A stretch of DNA of 64,000 nt. Origin: Abelmoschus esculentus (lineage: Eukaryota > Streptophyta > Magnoliopsida > Malvales > Malvaceae). Both the position numbers and the translations under genes were made by a program. The stretch lies in assembly GCA_035048815.1 (NCBI GenBank), contig JAUCBN010000011.1, forward strand, positions 21,344,001 through 21,408,000, written 5' to 3'. The notes beneath the pieces were generated by a model. It did not search any database and was not told where the DNA came from. It saw nothing but the letters and a program-made list of their open reading frames with translations. Positions 23,018 to 35,467 of this stretch are shown here, one piece after another; position 1 is the stretch's first letter, and every line of letters begins with the position of its first letter.

Positions 23018-25496
23018 ATTACAAAAAATAGAAAATATGGGTCAATTTCAGCTAGAAATAAAGTTTTTATGGGTTGTAATGAACAGAAATATTATCATTT
23101 TAAAATATTGGACTAAATTAGAAAAAAAAAATAATGGTCGATTCGGTTTAAACTTAGGAATTAATTTGAACAAAAATAAACCCAAATCCCTATATTAATC
23201 CCTTTTCCCCCAAACATTCAACTTAAAATATTTAACCCTAAACATCAACCCCTAACTCTTCCTTTAATTAAAGTAAAATATATCTCCAAGAATATAATAA
23301 AATTTAATTTAATTAATTCTATCTAATCTAACTTAAGGTTTCAAGGATTACCTTCATTAAATTACTTTAAACATGCGGTTCATTAAGTCATGAAAATATT
23401 TTAAATTAATTAAATCATCTAATCTAATATAAATCTAAATTTAATTTAATATATACTTTATTGAGTCAAAAGCCTGTTTTAATTTAGTTAAAAGAAACTG
23501 ATGTAATTATAATCTATTCTAAAATCTAATATCAAACAAATAAATAAAATGCACAAATTAACAGAGCATGGATCAAATTGAAAAAAAATACAAGATTTAA
23601 ACTGTGATTTTATTGAAATTAGGACTAAATTACATGGTTTAAAATGCCACAGGGACTAAAGCCTTAATTAACCCAATTATCCCCCTCATTTAATGCCCAA
23701 ACACATTCTCTCTATTTATAAGATAGTAGAATATGACGTGATATTTAATGTCAAAATTTTTGCTAATGCGAGAGAAAAATCACAATAAGTGACTTGATTT
23801 TGACCAATCTACGATTGTCATATGACAAATTTAAGCGGAGAAAAGATCAAAATTAACAAAAGAACTTAGATTTATACTTTCAAGGTTGTTTTTTATCTGA
23901 AAAGATAATAACAATAAGTTGATCGGAAAATTTGAGGTATGACATTTTTTAATTGATTATATTTGTATATACATAAAAATAATTATTCAACTCTTTACAT
24001 GAATTTAAAAATGTATTCATTTGCATTTATCAACAAGGGCGTATCTAGCATAGTTAGAGGTGGCAAACGGGTCATTCGGTTCGGTTTCGTTTCGGATTAT
24101 TTCGATTCAGTTCATTTCGGGTTTGTTTGCATTCGGTTTAGATTCAGTTCGGATCGGTTTTGGTTTCAATTTTAATTCGGTTATATGATAATTCGGTTTA
24201 GTTCGGATATCGGATTGGTGATTCGGGTCAATATCGGATTGGCTGTTTTCAGGTTGGGTCAATATCGGATCGAATGTTTTCGGGTCGGGTCCATATCGGG
24301 TTATTCAAATCGGTTCGAATCGGATCAATCTTTGAATTTTCGGGTTAATTTGGTTTGAGTTATTAATCATATATTCTTGTAAAATATATCTTTTTTATTT
24401 CATATTGGAATTGTTTTGAAAATGTTTGTCTCAACTTTTATTCGAATAAAGTCAGTATTGGTAATTTAAGGGATAATGCCATTTTTGTAAATACATGGAT
24501 TCATTAATAACATTTTGGTCATTTTTATAACACCCCAAATTTTAACAAAAAAATAATTTGATTTTTAAAGAAGGAAATGTAATATTAAAAATTAAATTAT
24601 TATCACATATAGTGATTAATTAGTATTATCATAATACAAAAGTTAATAAAATATACATTATTTAATTATTTATCATATTGTTAAAAAAATAAAAATAGTA
24701 AAAATATATTATTCCTTCACTTTGACTCAATTATCGGGTTAAAATCGAATTGATGTTCGTTTTAGATTGGTTTTGAGCAAGTTAATTTCGGGTTGCTTTC
24801 GGTTTGGGTTGCTTTTAGTTCGAGTGAAAATCGGTTTAGGTCAAATCGGTTACGAGTTTATATCAGTTCTTCTAGAATTCGGATCGGTTTCAGTTTCGGT
24901 TTCGGTTTCGGTTCGAGTTTCGTATCATGCTAAATCATCAGTTTCGGTTTTGGTTCGGGTAAATCGGTTCTCGGATCAAGTTTGCCAGGTCTAAGCATAG
25001 TTCTTGGTAGGTCACTTGACCTACCATAAAACTGGATAAATTATATTATAGGTCACTTAATCACTTATAAAATTACGATTGGATTACTTAATTATTAAAA
25101 GTTATAATTGAATCACTCAATTAAAGATTTAGTTAGTATTGAATCATTCCCTGGCATCTAATAAACTTTGGTATAATGACAATTTTAATACTAAAATTTA
25201 TATATTTTACTAATGTAATCTTAATTCAAAAGAAGTAACTTTGAATATTTAAAAATTAATTATTTTTCTCCTAAATTATATGTATACAATTCTTAATACT
25301 AGAATAATTTCTTTAAATTATTAATTAATCTAATATATAAATTTATAATATAAATATATTTATATTTATTTTTAATTTTAGATCTATATTTAATATCTAT
25401 AATTATTAAAATCTATTTAAAATTATTTTTGAAAATATTCAATTTTAATTATTACTATCCTGTATTTTCTATGAAAGTTAAATTTTTTGTTTTAAT
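23018..25496. repeat. Repeat unit copy 2, left part
   Basis: This is collinear with 1281-3775 of copy 1, with small indels including loss of part of the first GGTTCGG array. It is interrupted at TTAAT (25492-25496) by a solo LTR and resumes at 36103. No coding sequence is recognised. Confidence 0.88.
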
Positions 25497-26954
25497 TGTC
25501 AACACGAATTTTTGTATAATAATAAAATAAAAATAAAAAACAGAAAATGATAAATAATAATAAAATAAATAACTGAAAAATCAAATAAAAAGATAAAAAT
25601 ACAAAAAATAAAATAAAAATAGAAAAACAGAAAATTTGAAGTTATGGGAGAGTTTTAGATTTAGTGGGGATTGTGTTGAGAGATTTGAGGGAGAAATTTT
25701 AGGGATTTGGTGGAATTTGAATTAGTTTAGGATGTTTGAAAAATCCTTTAAATAGAGGCCCTCGAATCTGGAAAAAGGGGAATGAAATGAAAATAGCTAA
25801 AAGTTTGAATCGGAGAGTTTGGATCGACAAGAGGGCAATCGAAAGCGATTTTCGGTGGATTCAGGAGGTAAGCCCTTGTTTTGTTCTTTTTTTTTCTCTC
25901 GTTAGTTGCTTTTGGTTTATCTCTGTTATTTTCGGTTATTGGGAGAAATCTGGGTAGATTTAAGTGTTTTTAAGGTGTCATCCGAGGGGTGTTAATTTAA
26001 TTAGGTGTTAATTTAATCAAATATTATATGTTAATTAGGTGTTAATTTAATTTTAAGGCTTAGGAATAATTTAATTAGGTTCTTAGTTGAATTTAATTTA
26101 GTTTCTAAGATAAAATTTAAAATTAATTTAACCTAATTAGATTTAATTTAGCCTAAGTGAACCTTAAAACTGAATTTCCATCAAGTTTTACTTTAATTAG
26201 GATTAATTAAAATTTAAAGCTTAGGAAAATTTGATTAAATTATTAATTTAATTAAAGATTCTAAATCTTAAAATTAATTAAACTTAATTAAATCTAATTT
26301 GTCCCCTTGAAACCGAACTCTTGTCTTTTTTTTATCTTTACCATGTAAGTCCCTTTTTAATTTTAATTATCTTTGTTGTAACATGAACTCCCATATTTTC
26401 TAATGAAAAGTAATCAAGTTCCTTTATTTTTTTATTTATTTTATTTTATTTAATTGTGTTCCGTTTTAAAAAATCACATGGTATATTTGTTAGGAGATCA
26501 CTTAAACATCATTTAGTTAATTAATTTATAGCATTCCAGGATTAGTTGCTTTAATTAATTAAATAAATAAGGAGATAATTAGTAATGATAGTATTTGAAT
26601 ATTATACCTCGGATAAACTGCGAGGCTGGTGTTTTGACGTACCATGATGTTGGTCTAAAGAGTGTACCTTGGTATCGAATTCATGTGCTATTAAAAACCT
26701 AGAATTTGATGAAAAAACTTAGGTTTAGAATTAAATAAAATTGGTAGGTAAAAATTAGTGATATTAGTAATTTAAATAGGTTTTAAAATTTAATTAATGG
26801 AGCCCTTGTAGGTTAGAACTTAAAATGAACAAAATAAAAAATGGTCATGCATTTAAACCTTTTGAGGCGGAATTTATATTTCTTTGAATTTGGGTGAGAT
26901 TTCCTATCTAGAGGACGTCTTATTCAAGCTCAAGTTTAAAAGAGATATATTTTC

Positions 26955-28716
26955 TGTAACCCCCTAGACCGGCCTATACGAAAAGCCCGACCTAAAGTAG
27001 TCACATTTTTTTTTGAAACGAACATAAAACAAATACAAGTTTAACCAAAATCAAAATATCCTGTAAAGATAACAGTTCCATCAAATTCATGAAATCGACC
27101 ATAATTCATATGATCATAGTAACCTGTTAATCTCAAAGGTAATGTGTGTTCAAAACATTGTTCATAAAACGATCTTGTATCAAGGTAATAAAACATGATG
27201 AGTTAAAAACTATCCAGTAACAAAATATAGGCATACTAGTAACAAAATAAAGGCACATGTCACCATAACTAATAATACGGAGAATACAAGCATTACATCA
27301 AAATATGATCTGGGAGGTGTAGATCCTCCGAGTGCCAATCCGGGTTGCCTATCTACGGATATCTGAAAGGGGGAAGAAAACAAGTATGAGCTATGGAGCC
27401 CAGTGTGTTCCAGCAGTGCATAAAAATCATAGGTAAAACAATATACAATGATATCAGAAAAACAATGCATGAAATGCATGACATGATATTCTACCCTCAT
27501 CCGATCACCAGGATACGGTTCCCCAGAACAGTGTCTAGTACAGGCATTAACCTAAGCCCAAAGGGGCAAAGGTACCGTAAACAGGACGAAATTACCCCGG
27601 CTATAGCACGGGAACCGATATCAGGACGGAATTACCCCAACCGTAGCTAGGAACCGTAACAGGTCGGAATTACCAACTGGATCAAGGCTGAACCGAATAA
27701 CAGGCAATACTCATCATCCCCAAACCTAAAGTGACAGGCATGCAGTAATAACAGGTATAATGATGGCAGTGGCAGTATTTATTCAGATATCATGTAATGC
27801 TAAATCAGGACATGTCATGTATAATATATCAGGCATATAGCAAAACAGAATGTGATCAAGTTCAACATGTGTGTCAAGATAAAGTCCAGAGATAGTCAAG
27901 TGTACATGCTTGGTTTGTAAAAACAGAAAAACAATGATACACAATATATATAGCACGTAAGGGAACACACCTCAAAAGAGTAGAAGCACACAGGTGATCT
28001 ACTGGGCGGCTGAGCCTCGCTCTTCAGCAGTACTGGACCGGGTCACGATCGGATCACGAGTCGGGTCGAACCGGGAGGAACCAGGCTGGGTCGGTACTCG
28101 GTCGGGAGGACTATGAGATCCCAACTTACCCGAACGGCTTCGGCCTCCGGCGAGGGGCTGAACGACGGCGAACGGGGGCGATCACGGAGGGGTTTTGGTC
28201 GCCCAGGAACGCCGAGCAAGGCGGAATGGTCGACGCGCCGAATAGATATCAGCGGCAGCCGGAATCAAGCGAAAAAGAAAGGGGCTTAACCCTAATCTTC
28301 GGCAAAACTTCCAGCCTCGATTCGTGGCGGAGACGACGGCGGGCGCGCGCGTCAGGTGAGGGGTTCGGCTCAGGGTGCGACGGCAAACACTCCAGTGGTG
28401 GCGGTGCACGGCGCGGCGGTGATTGAGTTAGGCGGCGGCCGGAGTGTGGTGAGGGAGAGAATTGTTCGAATGGTCTGGGTATATTTTTTTTGATCTCAAA
28501 TGGTTCTAACCTGAGCCAACAGATGTATTCGAATCTAATAATATTATTATTACCCGATACAAGGTTGAGTTATAGGCAAGCGATCGCAGAAATAAACTTA
28601 AGAGCTGCTTAGCTCAGCTGGTTAGATCACGGGTTTAAAGGACTGAAGGTCGTGGGTTCAAAACCCCACAACCACATTTTTCTCTCTTTTCTTTCTTTTT
28701 GATTTCGGGTGTTACA
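26955..28716 (-). repeat. Chromovirus 3' LTR
   Basis: This is a 1762-base LTR. It includes a GC-rich stretch (28010-28440), unusual in this AT-rich window, and a tRNA-like sequence at 28602-28675. The adjacent polypurine tract reads AGAGGGGGAGAGT on the minus strand (28717-28729). Confidence 0.95.
28602..28675 (+). ncRNA. tRNA-like sequence in the chromovirus LTR (3' LTR copy)
   Basis: The D-arm region contains TAGCTCAGCTGG (28610-28621), a perfect A-box match, and the T-arm region contains GGTTCAAAACC (28655-28665), a near-consensus B box, 33 bases apart as in tRNA genes. The end reads CCACA. The anticodon stem pairs poorly, the D stem has a mismatch, the T loop is one base long if the stem is fully paired, and the acceptor ends do not match. 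It is therefore a tRNA-derived relic, possibly with Pol III promoter activity, not a working tRNA gene. It lies antisense to the retrotransposon. Confidence 0.65.
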
Positions 28717-29928
28717 ACTCTCCCCCTCTAAAAAGAAATTTCGTCCTCGAAATTTACCTGAACTGAACAGATGGGGGAACTTCTCCCTCATAGACTCCTC
28801 GATCTCCCAGGTGGCATCAGAAGGTTTACGGTTTCTCCACTGGACTTTAACCATAGGGATACGTCTCCTCCTTAGAGCTCTCTCATCAAACTCTAAGATC
28901 TGAACAGGTTCCTCCTCATAAGACAGGTCTGGTCGTAACTCAATATCCTGAACCTGGATGATGTGACTCGGATCTGGATGGTACTGCCTCAACACGGATA
29001 CATGAAACACATCATGAATACGGCTAAGATGAGGAGGTAACTCTAGCTGATAAGCAACAGGCCCGATTCTTTTCAGAATACGATATGGTCCAATATATCT
29101 CGGGCTCAACTTGCCCTTACGTCCAAATCTCAGAACTTTCTTCCATGGAGAGACTTTCAAGAAAACCTGATCACCAACCTCAAACTCGATGTCCTTCCTT
29201 CTCCGATCAGCATACGATTTCTGTCTATCAAAAGCTTCCTTCAGGCGATCCCGGATCAATCTAACAGTCTCCTCAATTTCTTGAATCAACTCGGGACCCA
29301 AAGTCTTCCGATCATACAACTCTGTCCAACAGATAGGGGTACGACACTTACGACCATACAAAGCCTCGTAAGGTGCCATACGGATGCTAGCCTGATAACT
29401 GTTATTATAAGCAAACTCTGCTAGGGGCAAGAAATCCTTCCAATTGCCTTGGAAGTCTAAAACACAACCCCGTAACATATCCTCCAGGATCTGTATCACT
29501 CTTTCAGACTGACCATCCGTTTGAGGGTGAAAAGATGTACTGAAATTCAGACGGGTACCCAAAGCAGACTGTAAAGCTGTCCAAAAACGGGAAGTAAACC
29601 TCGGATCTCGGTCAGAAATGATAGACAGGGGCACCCCATGTAATCTGACAATCTCAGAAATATACAGTCTAGCCAGCTTTTCCAGAGAATAAGTGACCCG
29701 GACAGGAATAAAGTGAGCTGACTTTGTAAGTCTATCAACAACAACCCAGACAGAGTCTTTCTTAGACGGGGTCAGAGGCAAACCAGTAACAAAGTCCATC
29801 GTGATTCGCTCCCATTTCCATTCTGGAATCTTGATAGGTTGCAAGAGACCAGAAGGATGCTGATGTTCCGCTTTCACCTGTTGACAAGTCAAGCATCTAG
29901 ATACATAGTCTGAGATATCCTTTTTCAT
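28627..29928 (-). pseudogene. Chromovirus integrase and chromodomain
   Basis: This is a 433-codon frame. CLTCQQVKAEHQ is the end of the zinc-binding region. The catalytic residues are D in ITMDFVTGLP, D in SDRDPRFTSRFW and E in SERVIQILEDM, all present. GPYRILKRIGPVAYQLELP and LSRIHDVFHVSVLRQYHPD are the GPY/F region. A chromodomain follows with PVQILEFDERALRRRRIP and VKVQWRNRKPSDATWE. The frame then runs on through the polypurine tract and into the 3' LTR and stops inside the tRNA-like segment. A TAG at 29947 separates it from RNase H. Confidence 0.94.
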
Positions 29929-29946
29929 ACCTACCCAACGGTATCT

Positions 29947-30828
29947 CTATTTCAGGTTCTGATACATCTTATCCCCTCCGGGATGCATAGCATAAGGACT
30001 ACTATGAGCCTCTCTGAGAATGGTCTGTCTCAACTCAGAATCATTGGGTACACAGTACCGACCGTTAAAACAAAGGACCCCATCCTGATCAAAAGAGTAA
30101 ACAGAGGTGGATCCTTGCTCAACTTGCTGCATAACAGGAAGTAAGGAGTCATCTAACCGCTGCTTGGCCTTGATCTGCTCGGCCAAGGTCGGTTTGACCT
30201 GTAACTCAGCCAGTAGGCTACCATCATCATATACACTCATCCTGGCAAACAGGGATCTCAGGTCGGATATGGTCTTACGACTCAAAACATCAACCACAAC
30301 ATTAGCTTTCCCCGGATGATACTCAATCTCGCAGTCATAATCCTTAAGAAGCTCCAACCAACGACGTTGTCCCAGGTTAAGCTCCTTCTGGGTGAGGAGG
30401 TACTTCAGGCTCTTATGATCAGTAAAGATATAACACTTCTCTCCGTAGAGATAGTGTCTCCAGATTTTCAAAGCAAAAACCACTACAGCAAGCTCAAGAT
30501 CATGGGTGGGATAGTTACACTCATGTGGTCTCAACTGGCGTGATGCATAAGCGATCACCTTACCATCCTGCATCAAAACACATCCAAGTCCAGAGTGCGA
30601 GGCATCACTGTAAACTGTAAAGTCCTTTCCTGACTCAGGTTGTGCTAAAACTGGAGCTTGGGTCAAAGCTGACTTCAACTGGTCAAAACTAGATTGCTGG
30701 GCCTCAGACCACACGAAAGGAACATCTTTCCTCAGAAGCTTTGTCAAATGGGCAGCGATGATGGAGAAACCCTCGACAAAGCGTCGGTAATACCCAACTA
30801 AGCCCAAAAAACTGTGGATCTCAGACAC
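29947..30828 (-). pseudogene. Chromovirus reverse transcriptase thumb and RNase H
   Basis: This 293-codon piece begins with EIHSFLGLVGYYRRFVEGFS. RNase H follows with FTVYSDASHSGLGCVLMQDG, HDLELAVVVFALKIWRHYLY and IFTDHKSLKYLLTQKELNLG, then EYHPGKANVVVDVLSRK. The family usually has VAD-LSR at the last position. The fragment is flanked by stops in the same frame at both ends. Confidence 0.93.
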
Positions 30829-30843
30829 GTTTCTAGGAGGCTT

Positions 30844-31353
30844 TCAACTAGTGATTGCATCAATTTTACTCGGATCCACCTGGATACCCTTAGCTGAAAC
30901 AACATGTCCCAGAAAAGCCACCTCACTAAGCCAGAACTCACACTTACTTAGCTTGGCATATAACCGATGCTCTCTAAGAGTCTGCAGCACTACTCTCAGA
31001 TGCCCAACATGCTCGTCCTCAGAGCGGGAGTAAACCAGGATATCATCAATGAACACAACAACAAACTGGTCCAGATAGGGTCGGAAGACACGATTCATCA
31101 GGTCCATGAAGGCAGCAGGAGCATTAGTCAACCCGAAAGGCATCACTAAAATCTCATAATGCCCATACCTAGTGCGGATAGCAGTCTTAGCAACATCCGA
31201 GCCCTTAACCTTCAACTGGTAGTACCCAGATCGAAGATCAATCTTCGAGAAAACTGTGGCTCCCCGAAACTGGTCAAACAAGTCATCAATCCTAGGTAGG
31301 GGGTACTTGTTCTTCACCGTTAGCTTGTTCAGCTTCCGGTAGTCGATACACAA
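30844..31353 (-). pseudogene. Chromovirus reverse transcriptase core
   Basis: This 169-codon piece contains CIDYRKLNKLTVKNKYPLPR, FSKIDLRSGYYQLKV, VMPFGLTNAPAAFMDLMNRV and the active site VVVFIDDILVYSRS. The end of the N-terminal motif lies in the preceding piece, cut off by a stop at 31399 in the same frame. A TGA at 30844 ends this fragment. Confidence 0.94.
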
Positions 31354-31398
31354 CCGAAGGGAACCATCCTTCTTTTTAACAAAGAGTACTGGAGCTCC

Positions 31399-32394
31399 TC
31401 AGGGGGAAGAGCTAGGTCGGATGAACCCTCGATCAAGCAGTTCCTGTAACTGAACTTTTAACTCCTTCAACTCTTTCGGAGCCATACGGTACGGGGCCAT
31501 AGAAACTGGTGCTGATCCGGGATAAGTCTCAATCTCGAAATCAACCTCCCTGTTTGGAGGGAGACCCGGTAGCTCCTCAGGAAAATCCTCAGGAAACTCG
31601 CTAATAGTGCGAATTTCCTCGATCTTGGATAGAGACCCCTTTGTGTTAAGGAAACAGGCAATAAAGGTCTCGTATCCCTTACGGATCATCTTGTCAGCAG
31701 TCAAAACTGATACAACATTGGTCAGATAACCTCGACGTTCACCAACCAAAACTACGGATCGTCCATCCTGAGTCCTTAACGTGGCCCTTTTGGCCTCACA
31801 GTCCAGACTAACATGATGCTCAGATAACCAGTCCATCCCCAAGATGAGATCGAACTCCTGTAAAGGAAGTTCCATAAGATCCGCAAGAAACACTTCCCCT
31901 TCCACAACGAGAGGACATCTCCGAAACACCTTATTCACAGATAAAGATTGTCCCACGGGGCTCATAACGGTCACAACACTCTCGGTGTCCTCAATAGAGA
32001 TTAGAAGATCGCCAGATACTGACTTGGATACATAGGAGTGGGTGGAACCATTGTCAAGCAAAGCAAAGTACGGGACAGAAAGGATGGTAAAAGTACCTAC
32101 GATAACATCTGGCTCATCTCGGTCATCCCGACGTCTGGTAGCATAAACTAGTGCTGGCTGACGAGCCTCAGAAACAGGTGGTCCACCACTCTGGTGGCCT
32201 CGGCCCCGGGTGTCGGATCTAGCAACTGACGCAGAAGCTCTACCCTGAAAACGCCCCGTAGCAGGTGTCTGGATAGATGTCTGAGATCGGGAAGGAGTCT
32301 GAGTGTCACAGGGGTATGGGTCGATGGTCTTCCAGCAGAAGGTGGATGTGGGCAATCTCTCAAAAAGTGCTCGGAAGATCCACATAGAAAACAT
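31399..32394 (-). pseudogene. Chromovirus protease and start of reverse transcriptase
   Basis: The protease domain shows ALLDNGSTHSYVS. The active site is usually Asp-Ser/Thr-Gly; the Asn here may reduce activity. LPLQEFDLILGMDWLSEHH follows. PYRMAPKELKELKVQLQELL leads to the RT N-terminus, ended by TGA after FIRPSSSP where a tryptophan is expected (TGG to TGA). The first 60 or so residues are outside the true frame: gag and protease are in different frames here, with a frameshift near 32150-32390. Confidence 0.92.
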
Positions 32395-33149
32395 GCTCCA
32401 GTCTTCTTCCTACACTCGCCCTTATGCAGATTGCCACAAAAGTCACATGCTGATACAGTCGGAAACCCAGAAGAACCACCTCGGCTGACGGCAGAGTCCT
32501 GAGGTGCCGTAGGCCGATGGTAGAAACCACCTCTCTGACTCGGTGCAGATCGAGCCCTCTTATCAGGGCGACTAAAGGACTCACCATGGCCGTGTCCCCT
32601 AGATCGGTTACGGTCCTTCCTGCGATCCCTATCTCTGCCCCTATCACGATCCTGATCCCTGGTGATCTGACTATCAGAAAGCTTCTCCAAGTCCTCAGCT
32701 GTCTTTGCACGGTTCACAAGATCCTCAAATACTATATCATGGTGCGTGGCTACTCTGTCTCTGATACCGATACGGAGACCCTCAAGAAACTTGTCGCACC
32801 TATCCTTCTCTGTAGCCACTAACCCAGCACCATACCTCATCAGATCCAGAAACTGCAACTCATACTCGGCCACTGTCATGGTACCCTGAATCAAGTCCTT
32901 GAAGGCTTGACGCCTCTCTCTCAGATAACGCTCTCCCAGGAAACGGTTCCTGAACCACTCCTTGAAGAAGTCCCAGGTCAACATATCAGGCGTCACACTG
33001 CTAACCACAAACTCCCACCAAACGTGGGCATTACCATCAAGCATAGACACAGCTCCAAAATATCTCTTAGCTGGCTCCAAACCCAGCTGGTCCATGCGTC
33101 TCTCAGTGTCATACAACCATGACTCAGCCTCAGAAGGTGCACCTGTCAA
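32148..33149 (-). pseudogene. Chromovirus gag
   Basis: This 333-codon frame has the retrotransposon gag domain AHVWWEFVVSSVTPDMLTWD through FFKEWFRNRFLGERYLRERR and VAEYELQFLDLMRYG. An Arg/Asp-rich stretch (QDRDRGRDRDRRKDRNR) precedes the CCHC knuckle CFLCGSSEHFLRDC. The tail is out of frame relative to the protease. A TGA at 33153 separates it from the first 117 residues of gag. Confidence 0.93.
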
Positions 33150-33152
33150 GGA

Positions 33153-33506
33153 TCAAGAAAAAGTCCTCACTCCATTGGCGATCAGAATCTGAGAGATAGG
33201 AGTGTCTGGCATAGCACCTGAAGCTCTGACAGCTCCCTGTATCAGCTGAAGGAACTGTCTACTAAGGGTCTCGTCTGTCACTATAGTAGCAGGCTCGGTG
33301 CTCGGTACCGGTGCCCCTCTGACCGGGGTAGACATACCTATGCCCGATGGAGGATGTGGGCTAGGCGGTACAGTGGTGCTAGCAGGAATGGGAGGGTCTA
33401 CTGGAGTGATGGGCGGAGGGCCACTGATAGGCTCCTCTACAGGATTGGCGAAGCTAGTCGTACGACCACGCCCTCGGGTGGTCCGACGAGCTCTACAGGC
33501 ACTCAT
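33153..33506 (-). pseudogene. Chromovirus gag, N-terminal part
   Basis: This 117-codon piece starts with MSACRARRTTRGRGRT, a basic start typical of these gags, followed by a Pro-rich section and LSRQFLQLIQGAVRA. It ends at a TGA 4 bases before the next piece of the same frame. Confidence 0.85.
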
Positions 33507-33665
33507 GAGTCTCAGGTAATCTACAAGAATAGAGTTTATGGGATTAAAATTGGCACTGGAGAATCATACACAATACAAAAAGATATAGGTGACATGGCCT
33601 TTCAGATATTAATTAAAAACATTTTATTTAGGATCCATCACAGTCCGAGAATCTTAAAACCAAAA

Positions 33666-33677
33666 GCTCTGATACCA
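33666..33677 (-). promoter_or_regulatory. Chromovirus primer binding site (tRNA-iMet)
   Basis: TGGTATCAGAGC on the minus strand is the standard complement of the tRNA-iMet 3' end. It lies 6 bases inside the 5' LTR end at 33684. Confidence 0.93.
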
Positions 33678-33683
33678 ACTAAA

Positions 33684-35451
33684 CGTAACCCCCTAGACTG
33701 GCCTATACGAAAAGCCCGACCTAAAGTAGTCACATTTTTTTTTCTGAAACGAACATAAAACAAATACAAGTTTAACCAAAATCAAAATATCCTGTAAAGA
33801 TAACAGTTCCATCAAATTCATGAAATCGACCATAATTCATATGATCATAGTAACTTGTTAATCTCAAAGGTAATGTGTGTTCAAAACATTGTTCATAAAA
33901 TGATCTGTATCAAGGTAATAGAACATGATGAGTTAAAAACTATCCAGTAACAAAATATAGGCATACTAGTAACAAAATAAAGGCACATGTCACCATAACT
34001 AATAACACGGAGAATACAAGCATTACATCAAAATATGATCTGGGAGGTGTAGATCCTCCGAGTGCCAATCCGGGTTGCCTATCTACGGATATCTGAAAGG
34101 GGGTAGAAAACAAGTATGAGCTATGGAGCCCAGTGTGTTCCAGTAGTGCATAAAAATCATAGGTAAAACAATATATAATGATATTAGAAAAACAATGCAT
34201 GAAATGCATGACATGATATTCTACCCTCATCCGATCACTAGGATACGGTTCCCCAGAACAGTGTCTAGTACAGGCATTAACCTAAGCTCAAAGGGGCAAA
34301 GGTACCGTAAACAGGACGAAATTACCCCGGCTATAGCACGGGAACCGATATCAGGACGGAATTACCCCAACCGTAGCTAGGAACCGTAACAGGTCAGAAT
34401 TACCAGCTGGATCAAGGCTGAACCGAATAACAGGCAATACTCATCATCCCCAAACCTAAAGTGACAGGCATGCAGTAATAACAGGTATAATGATGGCAGT
34501 GGCAGTATTTATTCAGATATCATGTAATGCTAAATCAGGACATGTCATGTATAATATATCAGGCATATAGCAAAACAGAATGTGATCAAGTTCAACATGT
34601 GTGTCAAGATAAAGTCCAGAGATAGTCAAGTGTACATGCTTGGTTTGTAAAAACAGAAAAACAATGATACACAATATATATAGCACGTAAGGGAACACAC
34701 CTCAAAAGAGTAGAAGCACACAGGTGATCTACTGGGCGGCTGAGCCTCGCTCTGCAGCAGTACTGGACTGGGTCACGATCGGATCATGAGTCGGGTCAAA
34801 CCGGGAGGAACCAGGCTGGGTCGGTACTCGGTCGGGAGGACTATGAGATCCCAACTTACCCGAACGGCTTCGGCCTCCGGCGAGGGGCTGAACGACGGCG
34901 AACGGGGGCGATCACGGAGGGGTTTTGGTCGCCCAGGAACGCCGAGCAAGGCGAAATGGTCGACGCGCCAAATGGATATCAGCGGCAGCCGGAATCAAGC
35001 GAAAAAGAAAGAGGCTTAACCCTAATCTTCGGCGAAACTTCCAGCCTCGATTCGTGGCGGAGACGACGGCGGGCGCGCGCGTCAGGTGAGGGGTTCGGCT
35101 CAGGGTGCGACGGCGAACACTCCGGTGGTGGCGGTGCACGGCACGGCGCGGCGGTGATTGAGTTAGGCGGCGGCCGGAGTGTGGTGAGGGAGAGAATTGT
35201 TCGAATGGTCTGGGTATATTTTTTTTGATCTCAAATGGTTCTAACCTGAACCAACAGATGTATTTGAATCTAATAATATTATTATTACCCGATACAAGGT
35301 TGAGTTATAGGCAAGCGGTCGCAGAAATAAACTTAAGAGCTGCTTAGCTCAGCTGGTTAGATCACGGGTTTAAAGGACTGAAGGTCGTGGGTTCAAAACC
35401 CCACAACCACACTTTTCTCTCTTTTCTTTCTTTTTGATTTCGGGTGTTACA
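33684..35451 (-). repeat. Chromovirus 5' LTR
   Basis: This is a 1768-base LTR. Its inner end reads CGTAACCCCC where the other LTR has TGTAACCCCC, so the terminal TG is mutated. It carries the second tRNA-like copy at 35337-35410. Confidence 0.94.
35337..35410 (+). ncRNA. tRNA-like sequence in the chromovirus LTR (5' LTR copy)
   Basis: This is the same 74 bases as at 28602-28675, with the A and B boxes unchanged. Being in both LTRs it was part of the element before insertion and was copied by reverse transcription. Confidence 0.65.
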
Positions 35452-35467
35452 TTTTCTTAATCAAAAG

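Larger units (their letters stand above)
26955..35451 (-). mobile_element. Tekay/Del-type chromovirus (Ty3/gypsy), coding broken
   Basis: This 8497-base element has LTRs at 26955-28716 and 33684-35451 and a ttttc target duplication (26950-26954 and 35452-35456). Its outer ends are TGTAAC...GTTACA. The minus-strand order is 5' LTR, tRNA-iMet primer site, gag, protease, reverse transcriptase, RNase H, integrase, chromodomain, polypurine tract, 3' LTR. The chromodomain and gag type place it in the chromoviruses, probably Tekay/Del. The LTRs are very similar but not identical. Stops and a frameshift break the polyprotein. Confidence 0.95.

Noticed and set aside
28226..28426. Arg/Gly-rich open frames in the GC-rich part of the chromovirus LTRs, also near 34956-35228
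   Set aside because: They occur on both strands of both LTRs and come from GC-rich composition.
28602..28675. Functional tRNA gene
   Set aside because: The acceptor and anticodon stems do not pair properly and the D stem has a mismatch; only the promoter boxes are preserved.
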